From positions 1 to 64,000 of the forward strand of contig CACISK010000001.1 of NCBI GenBank assembly GCA_902589315.1: 64,000 bases of DNA. The letters run 5' to 3'. Shown here piece after piece: positions 17,506 through 26,119 of the stretch. Position 1 is the first letter of the stretch. Each line of letters starts with the position of its first letter. A program made the translations under genes and the position numbers. Under the pieces are notes generated by a model. That model ran no database searches. It was not told where the DNA came from and saw nothing but the letters and a program-made list of their open reading frames with translations. This DNA comes from an uncultured Pelagibacteraceae bacterium. Lineage in GTDB: Bacteria > Pseudomonadota > Alphaproteobacteria > Pelagibacterales > Pelagibacteraceae.

Positions 17506-19671
17506 TTAGTTTATTTCGATGTGATCCAAACTTTCATTTTTTTTTAATTTTTGAATTACTGTTATATATGCGTTTTCTAAATGCTGAGTAAACAGTTTTG
17601 TATCAAATAATGGTTTGGTTGAAACATTGTGATTAATTTTTCTTTTTATTTCTTGCAAAAGAGAATTGTTTTCTGCAAGTTTTATTGCTACTTTTTGATA
17701 TTCATTCTCGTTATCAGTTATTAATTCATTTAAATCTAGACAATTTAACAAACTTGAAGCAACTCTACTCGCAAAAGACTGACCTTTTAATGTCACAACT
17801 GGGATTCCTACTCTTAAAGCATCACTTGCCGTTGTGTGTGCGTTGTAAGGAAAAGTATCTAAAAATATGTCAGCAAGTTTGAGCCTAGATAAGTGTTCTT
17901 GATGGTGCATCCTGCTTGCAAAAATTAAACGGTTTTCTTTAATTTCATTTTTAATGAATTCATTTTTTAAATTTTTTTCAGTAATTTCATTATCTGTCAT
18001 TAGCCATAATACGCTGTTCTCCACTTTTTTTAATATTCGTATCCAAATTCTAAACATATCTGGCAGTATTTTGTAACTTTGATTAAAACTGCAAAAAACT
18101 ATTCCCTTCTCAGGCAATCCTAGATCTTTTCTTTCAAATTTTTTTTCTGAAACTTTAAGTGTTGAGTCGTTAACTTGATATGTATTTGGCATATATATAA
18201 TTTTTTCAGAATAAAATTTTTTATTTTCTTCAGGTATTAATGTTTTATCAGCTACCAAATAGTCAATAGAATCGGATGCCAAAGTACCTGGATATCCAAG
18301 ATAGCTTATTTGAATTGGTGCACATCTTTCAACAAATAAATCAAACCTGTTGTCATTGGTAAAACCTTTTAAATCTACGGCTATATCTATATTCAAATCT
18401 CTTGATAATTTAACAATTTCATTAGTATTTTTTAATTTAACGTCAAAAAACTTATCAAAAGATTTCGAAACTCTTTTCCTTATTTGAGACTCATCGTTTG
18501 GACCAAAAGAAAAGGCAAAAGTCTCAAATTTTGTTTTATCGTGAAGTTCAAATAAATTAGCCATTAAATACATTGTAGCATGATTATGAAAGTCAGCTGA
18601 ATAATAAGCTACTCGAATTTTTTTATTTTGTTTTTTGTTTTTTAAATATTTTGGTTTTTTAAATTCACTTTCTACAAATAAATTTGATGCCATTTTTTGT
18701 ATAGAAGGAGAATCATATATAAGTATTGTTGAAAATGGACTTGCAGCCTTTTTACCATTTAAAATATCATTCGCTAAAATCTCTTTTTCCTTTTTGAAAT
18801 TTCTCCAATCACACATGCCACATTTTGATTGAAGAATGGTGCCACTTAGATATTTAATTTTTGGATTAATTTTTAATGCCTGCTCATGGTTATAAATTGA
18901 TTTTTCTAAAGTTTTTAAATCCAAATATAAATTGCCAAGATTTTTATAAGCTTCAGCAAAATTTTTATTTATACTTATAGCTTTTTCGTAATTAAATATA
19001 GCTTCCTGTTTAAGGTTAATTTTATAAAGTGCTTTAGCTTTATTATAGTAGATTAAAGGAAAATCTGGGTTTATTTTTAAAGCTAAATTATAGTTCTCTA
19101 TTGCTTTATTGAATTCATAAGATTCATAATAAATATTTCCTAAATTATTATATTCATTAAAATGTACTGGTTTAATATTTATAGCCTTCTTAAAAATCTT
19201 TATAGCATTTTTATAATCTTTTAAATTTGCATAAACACTCGCAAGATTATTATAAGCTTGCTTGTAATCTGGTTTTATTTCTAGAGCTTTTTTAAAGTTA
19301 TCAATTGCTTGAGAATAATCTTTTAAATCAGTAAACGCGTTACCTTTTCCAAAATAACCTTCGGAAAAGTTAGGATTTAATTTTATTGCTTGATCCCAAG
19401 AATGTATGGCTTCTTTAAGTTTATTTTCCTGCAATAAAACTATAGATAAATTATTGTATATATCAAACCTATTTGGATTAATTTCAGTCGCTTTTCTAAA
19501 TAACTCAATTGACTTGCTGTAATTTTTATTTTGATAAGATATTGCTGCTAACAGATTTGTTGCATCAAAATTATTTGGATCCAATTCTAAGATTTTTAGA
19601 CAAATATTTTCCGCTTTTTCAAATTGCTTATTTTGGTAACACTCAACTGCACTTTTAAATAAATTATCCAT
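17506..19671 (-). CDS. TPR-repeat O-GlcNAc transferase-like protein (GT41/SPINDLY)
   Basis: 721 residues. Residues 1-~275 hold about eight tetratricopeptide repeats (units such as YNNLASVYANLKDYKNAIK). A GT41-type catalytic region follows: RVAYYSADFHNHATMYLM, VDLKGFTNDNRFDLF, APIQISYLGYPGTLAS, FCSFNQSYKILPDMFRIW, LDTFPYNAHTTASDALRVG and PVVTLKGQSFASRVASSLL. These match the nucleotide-sugar binding signature of the OGT/SPY family, including the Lys of the CSFNQSYK segment. Known members attach sugars to Ser/Thr (or Asn, for HMW1C-like relatives) of proteins in the cytoplasm. The target is unknown; it is coupled to a GT-C gene. Confidence 0.85.
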   Translation of the reverse strand: MDNLFKSAVECYQNKQFEKAENICLKILELDPNNFDATNLLAAISYQNKNYSKSIELFRKATEINPNRFDIYNNLSIVLLQENKLKEAIHSWDQAIKLNPNFSEGYFGKGNAFTDLKDYSQAIDNFKKALEIKPDYKQAYNNLASVYANLKDYKNAIKIFKKAINIKPVHFNEYNNLGNIYYESYEFNKAIENYNLALKINPDFPLIYYNKAKALYKINLKQEAIFNYEKAISINKNFAEAYKNLGNLYLDLKTLEKSIYNHEQALKINPKIKYLSGTILQSKCGMCDWRNFKKEKEILANDILNGKKAASPFSTILIYDSPSIQKMASNLFVESEFKKPKYLKNKKQNKKIRVAYYSADFHNHATMYLMANLFELHDKTKFETFAFSFGPNDESQIRKRVSKSFDKFFDVKLKNTNEIVKLSRDLNIDIAVDLKGFTNDNRFDLFVERCAPIQISYLGYPGTLASDSIDYLVADKTLIPEENKKFYSEKIIYMPNTYQVNDSTLKVSEKKFERKDLGLPEKGIVFCSFNQSYKILPDMFRIWIRILKKVENSVLWLMTDNEITEKNLKNEFIKNEIKENRLIFASRMHHQEHLSRLKLADIFLDTFPYNAHTTASDALRVGIPVVTLKGQSFASRVASSLLNCLDLNELITDNENEYQKVAIKLAENNSLLQEIKRKINHNVSTKPLFDTKLFTQHLENAYITVIQKLKKNESLDHIEIN

Positions 19672-19744
19672 TAATTGTTCAATTTTACAATAATTTTACA
19701 AATAATTGTTTTAAAATTTAATTTTATTAAATAATAAGAATTAT

Positions 19745-20158
19745 ATGAATTACTGGTTATTAAAATCTGAGCCAAATGTTTGGTCAATAAATCAACAAAT
19801 TAAAGCAGGACCTAAAGGTGCTGATTGGGATGGAGTAAGAAATTATCAAGCGGCGAATAATTTGAAAAAAATGAAAAAGGGTGATCTTTGTTTTTTTTAC
19901 CATTCAAATATTGGTAAAGAAATCGTTGGAATTGTTGAAGTAATTAAAACAGCATTTATCGACCCAACAGATAAAGAGAAGCGATTTGTAGCAGTAAAAG
20001 TTAAGTATAAAAGCAAACTAAAAACACCCGTTTCTCTTGAAAATATTAAAAAAAATAAAGATTTAAAAGATATTGCACTAATAAAACAAAGCAGACTGTC
20101 TGTAATGCCAATCGACACTAAATGCTGGAAAATTATTTTGAAGATGAGTAGTATCTGA
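19745..20158 (+). CDS. EVE-domain protein
   Basis: 137 residues. The EVE fold (PUA-like, Thymocyte nuclear protein 1 family) is recognised from MNYWLLKSEPNVWSI, WDGVRNYQAANNL, GDLCFFYHSN, and the late P-x-L-like SRLSVMPI. EVE domains bind modified bases in DNA or RNA; bacterial stand-alone members are thought to recognise modified nucleic acid. The start is 73 bases from the divergent TPR-OGT gene. Acs follows 14 bases after its stop, probably on the same transcript, though no functional link is evident. Confidence 0.9.
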   Translation: MNYWLLKSEPNVWSINQQIKAGPKGADWDGVRNYQAANNLKKMKKGDLCFFYHSNIGKEIVGIVEVIKTAFIDPTDKEKRFVAVKVKYKSKLKTPVSLENIKKNKDLKDIALIKQSRLSVMPIDTKCWKIILKMSSI

Positions 20159-20172
20159 AAAATTTATAATCG

Positions 20173-22194
20173 ATGCCAAAAAAAAAAGTTAAAAAAAGAA
20201 AAAAAAAAATAATCACTAAAAGAAAAACTAAGGCAAAGTCTTTAGCTCCAAAGCAAGAAAAAGAACTTATATATAGAACAAAGAAAGACTGGATTAGCAA
20301 AGCCTTAGTAAACAAATCTCAGTACGAAAAAAAATATAAATCTTCAATAAAAGATAATGATGGCTTCTGGAAAAAAGAAGGAAAGAGAATTAATTGGATA
20401 AAACCGTATACAAAAATTAAAGATGTTAAATATAGTAAATCAGATGTTAAGATAAAATGGTTTTACGACGGTACTCTTAATGCATCGGCAAATTGTATTG
20501 ATAGACACTTAAAGAAGAATAAAGATAAAACTGCGATTATATGGGTTGGAGATGATCCAAAAGTTCAAAAGAAAATTTCCTACAAAGAATTACACAAAGA
20601 AGTTTCTAAAGCTGCAAATGGTCTTAAAGAATTAGGGGTTAAAAAAGGTGATAGAGTAACAATCTATTTAACCATGATACCAGAACTTGCATATACAATG
20701 TTGGCGTGTGCAAGAATAGGAGCTGTGCATTCAATAATTTTTGGAGGATTTTCTCCCGATAGTATTTCTGGACGAATAAACGATTGTGAGTCTGATTATC
20801 TAATTACAGCTGATGAAGGTGTAAGAGGTGGAAAAATAATACCTCTGAAATCAATAGCTGATGAAGCTTTAGTAAATTGCCCAAATGTAAAAAAATGTGT
20901 TGTTGTTAAAAGAACAGGCAATAGAATAAATTGGGATGAACGAAGAGATGTTTGGTACCACGATTTAACGAAAAAAGTTTCAAATAAATGTGAACCCGAA
21001 GAAATGAATGCAGAAGATCCTTTATTTATTTTGTATACTTCAGGATCAACAGGTAAACCAAAAGGTGTAATGCATACAACTGGTGGATATATGGTTTACG
21101 CATCTATGACCCATCAATATATATTCAATTATAAACCTAAAGATATTTATTGGTGTACAGCTGACATTGGTTGGGTAACTGGTCATAGCTATATTATTTA
21201 TGGACCATTATCTAATGGAGCAACAACTATTATGTTTGAGGGAATTCCAACTTATCCGGATAGTTCAAGATGGTGGCAAATCGTTGATAAATATAAAGTG
21301 AATATTTTTTATACTGCTCCGACAGCAATAAGAGCTTTAATGAGAGAAGGTGATAAGCCTGTTAAAAAAACATCAAGAAAATCACTGAAATTACTAGGAA
21401 CAGTAGGTGAACCAATCAATCCCGAAGCATGGGAGTGGTATTATAAAGTAGTTGGGGACTCAAAATGTCCGATTGTTGATACTTGGTGGCAAACTGAAAC
21501 GGGTGGGATATTAATTAGTCCACAAACAGGTGCTATAAATTTAAAACCAGGTTCAGCAACTAAACCATTTTATGGAATTAAACCAGTAATAGTAAATAAA
21601 GATGGGAAAGTTTTGAAAGGAGAAGCTGAAGGTCGTTTGTGTATCGCACAATCTTGGCCAGGGCAGATGCGGACAGTTTACGGTGATCATCAAAGATTTA
21701 TTGATACTTATTTTTCTCAATTTGATGGTAAGTATTTTACAGGTGACGGGTGCAGGAGAGATAAAGATGGATATTACTGGATCACAGGAAGAGTTGATGA
21801 TGTAATCATTGTTTCCGGACACAACCTTGGAACTGCTGAAATTGAAAGTGCGTTTGTTGCCCATCCAAAAGTAGCTGAGGCCGCTGTTGTTGGATATCCT
21901 CATGATATTAAAGGTAATGGTTTGTATTGTTATGTAACTTTAAATGTAGGAGAAAAATCGACTTTAGATTTAGAGAGAGATTTAAAACTTTGGGTTAGAA
22001 AACAAATTGGTCCGATAGCTACACCAGATTTAATACAATTTTCACCTGGGCTTCCAAAGACTAGATCAGGCAAGATTATGAGAAGAATTCTAAGAAAAAT
22101 TGCAGCCAATGAACATGATCAATTAGGTGATACAACTACCTTGGCAGATCCAAGTGTAGTAAAAAGTTTAGTTGAAAATAGAAAAAATACTTAA
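20173..22194 (+). CDS. acs: Acetyl-CoA synthetase with lysine-rich N-terminal extension
   Basis: 673 residues. It activates acetate to acetyl-CoA via acetyl-AMP. ANL-superfamily motifs: [15 protein letters not shown] (P-loop), [39 protein letters not shown], and [11 protein letters not shown] with the catalytic, usually acetylatable Lys. The usual N-terminus corresponds to about residue 35 ([12 protein letters not shown]). Before it lies a strongly basic stretch ([18 protein letters not shown]) not normal for Acs. No better start codon lies downstream, so the extension is probably translated. A sodium:solute symporter lies 0.7 kb on, suggesting an acetate module. Confidence 0.95.
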   Translation: MPKKKVKKRKKKIITKRKTKAKSLAPKQEKELIYRTKKDWISKALVNKSQYEKKYKSSIKDNDGFWKKEGKRINWIKPYTKIKDVKYSKSDVKIKWFYDGTLNASANCIDRHLKKNKDKTAIIWVGDDPKVQKKISYKELHKEVSKAANGLKELGVKKGDRVTIYLTMIPELAYTMLACARIGAVHSIIFGGFSPDSISGRINDCESDYLITADEGVRGGKIIPLKSIADEALVNCPNVKKCVVVKRTGNRINWDERRDVWYHDLTKKVSNKCEPEEMNAEDPLFILYTSGSTGKPKGVMHTTGGYMVYASMTHQYIFNYKPKDIYWCTADIGWVTGHSYIIYGPLSNGATTIMFEGIPTYPDSSRWWQIVDKYKVNIFYTAPTAIRALMREGDKPVKKTSRKSLKLLGTVGEPINPEAWEWYYKVVGDSKCPIVDTWWQTETGGILISPQTGAINLKPGSATKPFYGIKPVIVNKDGKVLKGEAEGRLCIAQSWPGQMRTVYGDHQRFIDTYFSQFDGKYFTGDGCRRDKDGYYWITGRVDDVIIVSGHNLGTAEIESAFVAHPKVAEAAVVGYPHDIKGNGLYCYVTLNVGEKSTLDLERDLKLWVRKQIGPIATPDLIQFSPGLPKTRSGKIMRRILRKIAANEHDQLGDTTTLADPSVVKSLVENRKNT

Positions 22195-22820
22195 AAATTT
22201 ATTAATTCAATAAATTCTTTTTTAACATTATCCCATTTCAAGATCATAGAATTCAAAACTATTTTTTTGTCTAAAGATTTTAATTCTTCAGCGATTGGAG
22301 ACCATTCATATAATGACAGAGCGCTAGTATTAAATGGTAATGACTCATGATATTCATTCCAATTAATTTTTTCATATCTTTCGAGAAAATTTTTTTTTGC
22401 GTTTTCATATATTTCTTTTGGCATTTCATTCTTTTGAAGTTCATTATCTAAAATTTCAAAATAAATTTCATTTGCTTTTTCAGTATCATGTTGATTTCTG
22501 ATATTTTTTAGAAAAGAGATTGTATAAAAAGTTAAATCCTGTAAAGCAGTTGAATAAATATTCCATTTAGCTTTGTTAATCGATCCTAAAAATATCTCAT
22601 CTTCGAACATCAATACATATTTTGCTCCCATTCTTGTTTTAAGATAGCCGTAAAGAGTTACTTGGCTAACCCATGCGGATTTTTTTTGAATGAATTCTTT
22701 CAAATCAGAATAATTTTCGATTTTTTTTGTTTTTTTGAAATATTTTAAGAATGGAATGAAATATTCCTTTAAATACTCAAATTTCAAATCTTTGAGCTTT
22801 AATTTGTATTTAATGCCCAT
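22191..22820 (-). CDS. Conserved-looking hypothetical protein
   Basis: 209 residues, soluble, no signal peptide or membrane helix. Aromatic and Lys-rich, probably mostly helical. Segments that could be diagnostic are [18 protein letters not shown] (residues ~51-68) and [12 protein letters not shown] near 173. The codon use and composition match its neighbours, and the frame is long with no competing overlapping gene, so it is a real gene. I do not recognise the family. It overlaps the acs stop by 4 bases and points away from the symporter pair, so it could share control with them. Confidence 0.65.
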   Translation of the reverse strand: MGIKYKLKLKDLKFEYLKEYFIPFLKYFKKTKKIENYSDLKEFIQKKSAWVSQVTLYGYLKTRMGAKYVLMFEDEIFLGSINKAKWNIYSTALQDLTFYTISFLKNIRNQHDTEKANEIYFEILDNELQKNEMPKEIYENAKKNFLERYEKINWNEYHESLPFNTSALSLYEWSPIAEELKSLDKKIVLNSMILKWDNVKKEFIELINF

Positions 22821-22915
22821 TTAGAACTGATATTACCACTTTTACTATAAATATAAGCCATTTTTTACTCTTTAATTATTACTTTAAATGAGTATGAATT
22901 ATATCTTTAACCTAT

Positions 22916-22923
22916 AGGGAGGA
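22916..22923 (+). promoter_or_regulatory. Strong Shine-Dalgarno for the DUF4212 gene
   Basis: AGGGAGGA, nearly a full anti-SD complement, nine bases (ATTAAAATA) before ATG 22932. Most genes in this window have weak or no visible SD, so this one suggests high translation of the transporter pair. Confidence 0.7.
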
Positions 22924-22931
22924 TTAAAATA

Positions 22932-23189
22932 ATGTCAAACAAAGAAAAGCACTGGGAAAAAACTAAAGGATTAATGATTATTACATTAATTATTTGGTTT
23001 GTTTTCGGTTATCTGATCTTCATGTTTGGTTCTGACCTAAACACTTCAAGTTTTATGGGATATCCATTAGCGTATTACATGTGTGCGCAAGGTTCCATCA
23101 TTGCATTTGTGGTCCTAATTTTTTGGTTTGCAAATAGACAGGAAAAAATCGATGAAGAGTTTGGTTTTACCGAAAAGGAGGATGATTAA
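22932..23189 (+). CDS. DUF4212 small membrane subunit of sodium:solute symporter
   Basis: 85 residues with two transmembrane helices (about 14-34 and 48-72). HWEKTKGLMIITLIIWFVFGY and FWFANRQEKIDEEFG match the DUF4212 family, always found directly before an SSS-family symporter of the VC_2705 subfamily. Its TAA stop overlaps the symporter ATG by one base (TAATG), so the two are translationally coupled and likely form a complex. Preceded by an unusually strong ribosome binding site. Confidence 0.9.
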   Translation: MSNKEKHWEKTKGLMIITLIIWFVFGYLIFMFGSDLNTSSFMGYPLAYYMCAQGSIIAFVVLIFWFANRQEKIDEEFGFTEKEDD

Positions 23190-25027
23190 TGTTTAAAGGC
23201 AATTTTATTGACAACCTACCAAAAATTTACGGAACATATACTGGGGGCTTCATTGTATTCATCATATTGATGGCAATAGCGGAGCAAGCAGGTATGACCG
23301 CTAAAACAATTGGTATTTTGTTTGTCGCCTTTACAGTTTGTATATATGCCTTGATTGGGTATTTATCTAGAACTGTTCAGGTCGATGCTTATTATGTTGC
23401 TGGAAGACAGGTGCCAACAGTATTTAACGGAATGGCGACCGCAGCTGACTGGATGTCAGGTGCTTCATTCGTTGCAATGGCTGGTGGTATTTATTTTGGT
23501 GGTTATACTTATATGGCTTTCTTGGTCGGATGGACTGGGGGATACGTTTTGGTATCATCACTTTTAGCACCATACTTAAGAAAATTTGGATGTTATACTG
23601 TGCCAGATTTCATTGGAACAAGATACGGGGGGAACTTTGCAAGGTTCTGCGCTGTAGTTGTTTTAACATTGGCTTCTTTCACTTATGTAACAGCTCAAAT
23701 TAACGCAACAGGAACAATTGCATCAAGAGCACTAAGTATTCCATTTGAATTAGGAGTTTGGGTTGGACTAGTAAGTATTTTACTTTGTTCAATGCTAGGT
23801 GGAATGAGAGCGGTAACTTGGACACAGGTTGCACAATACATAGTATTGATTATTGCTTATCTAATTCCAGTATTCTGGATTAGTAACAAATCAGGATTTG
23901 GTTTCTTTCCACACTTTATGTTAGGTGAGGAAGTAGCTAGATTAGGTGCACTTGAATCGCAATTTGGATTAGTTAAAAATGCTGCTGCAGACATTAAAGC
24001 TGCAGGTGTACCAGGTGGTCTAAAATCTATCGCTGTATCACACGCAGGTGTGCCAGAAGGTGGAATGGCTGCATGGAAGTTTATTTCATTAGCACTATGT
24101 ATGATGGTAGGAACAGCTTCTTTACCACACATTTTAATGAGATACTTCACTACTCCAAGTGTTAAAGCTGCAAGAAAATCAGTGGCATGGTCACTATTCT
24201 TTATTGCATTGCTTTATACTTCAGCGCCAATGCTTGCAACATTATCCAAAATCTCACTAATAGATCCAAACTTACCAACAGGTATTATTGGAAAACCAAT
24301 TGCTGAAATTATGCAAATTGAGTGGGTAAATGCTTGGATTAATGTGAAACAAGCCTTCATAGCAGACTTTAACGGAGATGGTATTCTTCAGTTAAATGAA
24401 TGGTTTATGAGAGGTGACGTGGTTGTACTAGCAACTCCTGAGGTTGCTGGATTACCATACGTAATCTCTGGACTAGTTGCTGCAGGAGGAATGGCTGCTG
24501 CGATGTCAACTGCTGATGGTCTAATTCTTGCTATCGCAAATGCTTTATCACATGATATTTATTATAAAATCATTGATCCAAAAGCAGATGTAAGAAAAAG
24601 ATTGTTAGTTGCTAGAGCACTTCTAATTGTTATTGGTGCAGCAGGAGCATACATTGCATCGATGAGGATCACTAGTATCCTTGGTGCAGTTGCTTGGGCA
24701 TTTGACTTTGCAATGTCAGGATTGTTCTTCCCATTAATACTTGGTGTATGGTGGAAGAGAGCAACAAGACAAGGAGCAATAGCAGGTATGATAGCAGGTC
24801 TTGCATCAGGAACAGCTTATCTAATTTATGTGTATCCTAAATTTATGGGTAATGCACCTTGGTTAGGTATTGACCATTTACGTTTCGGTATAATCGGAGC
24901 GTCAGTCTGTTTAGTTGTAATGGTTGTAGTAAGTTTAATGACTGAAGAACCAGATAAAGCTACGCAACAAATGGTAGACGAAGTTCGTGTTCCATCAGGT
25001 AAGACAATACTTGGTAAGCAACACTAA
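23189..25027 (+). CDS. Sodium:solute symporter (acetate/monocarboxylate type)
   Basis: 612 residues with about 13 membrane helices. Family motifs: VDAYYVAGRQVP, the ATAADWMSGASF helix, WTGGYVLVSSLLAPYLRKFG, YTVPDFIGTRYGG, and MMVGTASLPHILMRYFTTP. This is the SSS family, ActP/VC_2705 branch, which takes up acetate, pyruvate or similar acids with Na+. In the loop around 393-404 there is DFNGDGILQLNE, matching the EF-hand calcium loop pattern. Base composition is visibly richer in G+C than neighbours, as in highly expressed genes. Acs next door supports acetate as a substrate (inference). A strong terminator follows. Confidence 0.92.
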   Translation: MFKGNFIDNLPKIYGTYTGGFIVFIILMAIAEQAGMTAKTIGILFVAFTVCIYALIGYLSRTVQVDAYYVAGRQVPTVFNGMATAADWMSGASFVAMAGGIYFGGYTYMAFLVGWTGGYVLVSSLLAPYLRKFGCYTVPDFIGTRYGGNFARFCAVVVLTLASFTYVTAQINATGTIASRALSIPFELGVWVGLVSILLCSMLGGMRAVTWTQVAQYIVLIIAYLIPVFWISNKSGFGFFPHFMLGEEVARLGALESQFGLVKNAAADIKAAGVPGGLKSIAVSHAGVPEGGMAAWKFISLALCMMVGTASLPHILMRYFTTPSVKAARKSVAWSLFFIALLYTSAPMLATLSKISLIDPNLPTGIIGKPIAEIMQIEWVNAWINVKQAFIADFNGDGILQLNEWFMRGDVVVLATPEVAGLPYVISGLVAAGGMAAAMSTADGLILAIANALSHDIYYKIIDPKADVRKRLLVARALLIVIGAAGAYIASMRITSILGAVAWAFDFAMSGLFFPLILGVWWKRATRQGAIAGMIAGLASGTAYLIYVYPKFMGNAPWLGIDHLRFGIIGASVCLVVMVVVSLMTEEPDKATQQMVDEVRVPSGKTILGKQH

Positions 25028-25039
25028 ATTAAACTTTAT

Positions 25040-25066
25040 TGGGGGCGATATTCGCCCCCATTTTTT
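25040..25066 (+). terminator. Rho-independent terminator after the symporter
   Basis: Perfect 9-bp stem (TGGGGGCGA / TCGCCCCCA) with a 3-base loop (TAT, 25049-25051), followed by six T. It is among the clearest GC-rich hairpins in this AT-rich window and lies 12 bases after the symporter stop. Confidence 0.93.
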
Positions 25067-25075
25067 CAAAAAATA

Positions 25076-25411
25076 ATGCCAATATATATTTTAGTAATAG
25101 ATTATATTCTAGGTATAATCATGTGGACATTGATTGGAAGATCCGCAATGAATATTTTCCAAAAAGAAGATTCAGAATTTTTTTTTATGAAGGTCTTCGT
25201 AAAATATACAAATCCAATAATTAAAATTTTTAAATTCGTAACTCCTAGCTTTATTATAGGACCGTTAGTGCCACTTTATGTTGCATGGTTTTTTTACATG
25301 TTTAGATTTTATTTAATGCCTTATTTAATGGGTTATTCTGTTATGGGAATGTTATCGTTTCCATTAGAAAGTGAAATAGCTGCAGAAATTTATAAAGTAT
25401 TTGGTAAATAA
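25076..25411 (+). CDS. Small inner-membrane protein of unknown function
   Basis: 111 residues with about three hydrophobic segments (2-20, 50-75, 80-95) and a basic middle (KVFVKYTNPIIKIFKF). Segments such as DYILGIIMWTLIGRSAMN and PLYVAWFFYMFRFYLMP suggest a YggT-like or related small membrane family, but I cannot name it with confidence. It begins ten bases after the symporter terminator hairpin, so it is either read through or served by its own promoter. Rpe follows 47 bases after its stop. Confidence 0.7.
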   Translation: MPIYILVIDYILGIIMWTLIGRSAMNIFQKEDSEFFFMKVFVKYTNPIIKIFKFVTPSFIIGPLVPLYVAWFFYMFRFYLMPYLMGYSVMGMLSFPLESEIAAEIYKVFGK

Positions 25412-25458
25412 TAATTCAAATATATTCAAAAATTGATAGTACTAGTTTTTATTTATTA

Positions 25459-26118
25459 ATGAAAAATATACAAATTTCACCTTCAATACTTTCGGCGGAT
25501 TTTAGTCAATTAGGTAAGGAGATTAAAAGATTAGAAGACGGTGGCGCAGATTTAATTCATGTTGATGTAATGGATGGTCATTTTGTTCCCAATATAACAA
25601 TTGGACCCCCAGTTATAAAAACACTTAGGAGTTATACAAAATTACCTTTTGATGTACATTTAATGATCTCACCGGTTCATAAATATATTAAAAATTTTGC
25701 TGAAGCTGGATCTGATATAATAACAATTCACCCTGAGGCCACTGATAATTTGATTGAGTCAATTCATCTGATAAAACAATTAAAGAAAAAAGTAGGTATA
25801 TCTTTAAATCCAAACACAGAAGTAGATGTCATAGAAAAAACTTTAAAGGATATTGATTTAGTTTTAATAATGAGCGTATACCCAGGATTTGGTGGTCAAA
25901 AATTTATGCCAGAGGTCATTGGAAAAATTAAAAAACTTTATCAAATAAAAAAGGATAATAACTTAAAATTTGATATTGAGGTTGATGGTGGAATAAATTT
26001 TTCCAACTCAAAAGAGGTTATATCAGCAGGAGCAAACATATTAGTTTCTGGAACAACAATATTTAAAGAAAACGACGGTGATATTAAAAAAAATATAGAA
26101 ACTCTAAGATCAATGTAG
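25459..26118 (+). CDS. rpe: Ribulose-phosphate 3-epimerase
   Basis: 219 residues, full length. TIM-barrel enzyme of the pentose phosphate pathway interconverting ribulose-5-P and xylulose-5-P. Motifs: ISPSILSADFSQLG, HVDVMDGHFVPNITIGP (metal His/Asp), FDVHLMI, VYPGFGGQKFMPEV, and DIEVDGGIN carrying the second catalytic Asp, then the phosphate loop GTTIFKE. It is one base from the heparinase-like gene and likely in one operon with it and purH. Confidence 0.95.
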   Translation: MKNIQISPSILSADFSQLGKEIKRLEDGGADLIHVDVMDGHFVPNITIGPPVIKTLRSYTKLPFDVHLMISPVHKYIKNFAEAGSDIITIHPEATDNLIESIHLIKQLKKKVGISLNPNTEVDVIEKTLKDIDLVLIMSVYPGFGGQKFMPEVIGKIKKLYQIKKDNNLKFDIEVDGGINFSNSKEVISAGANILVSGTTIFKENDGDIKKNIETLRSM

Positions 26119-26119
26119 G

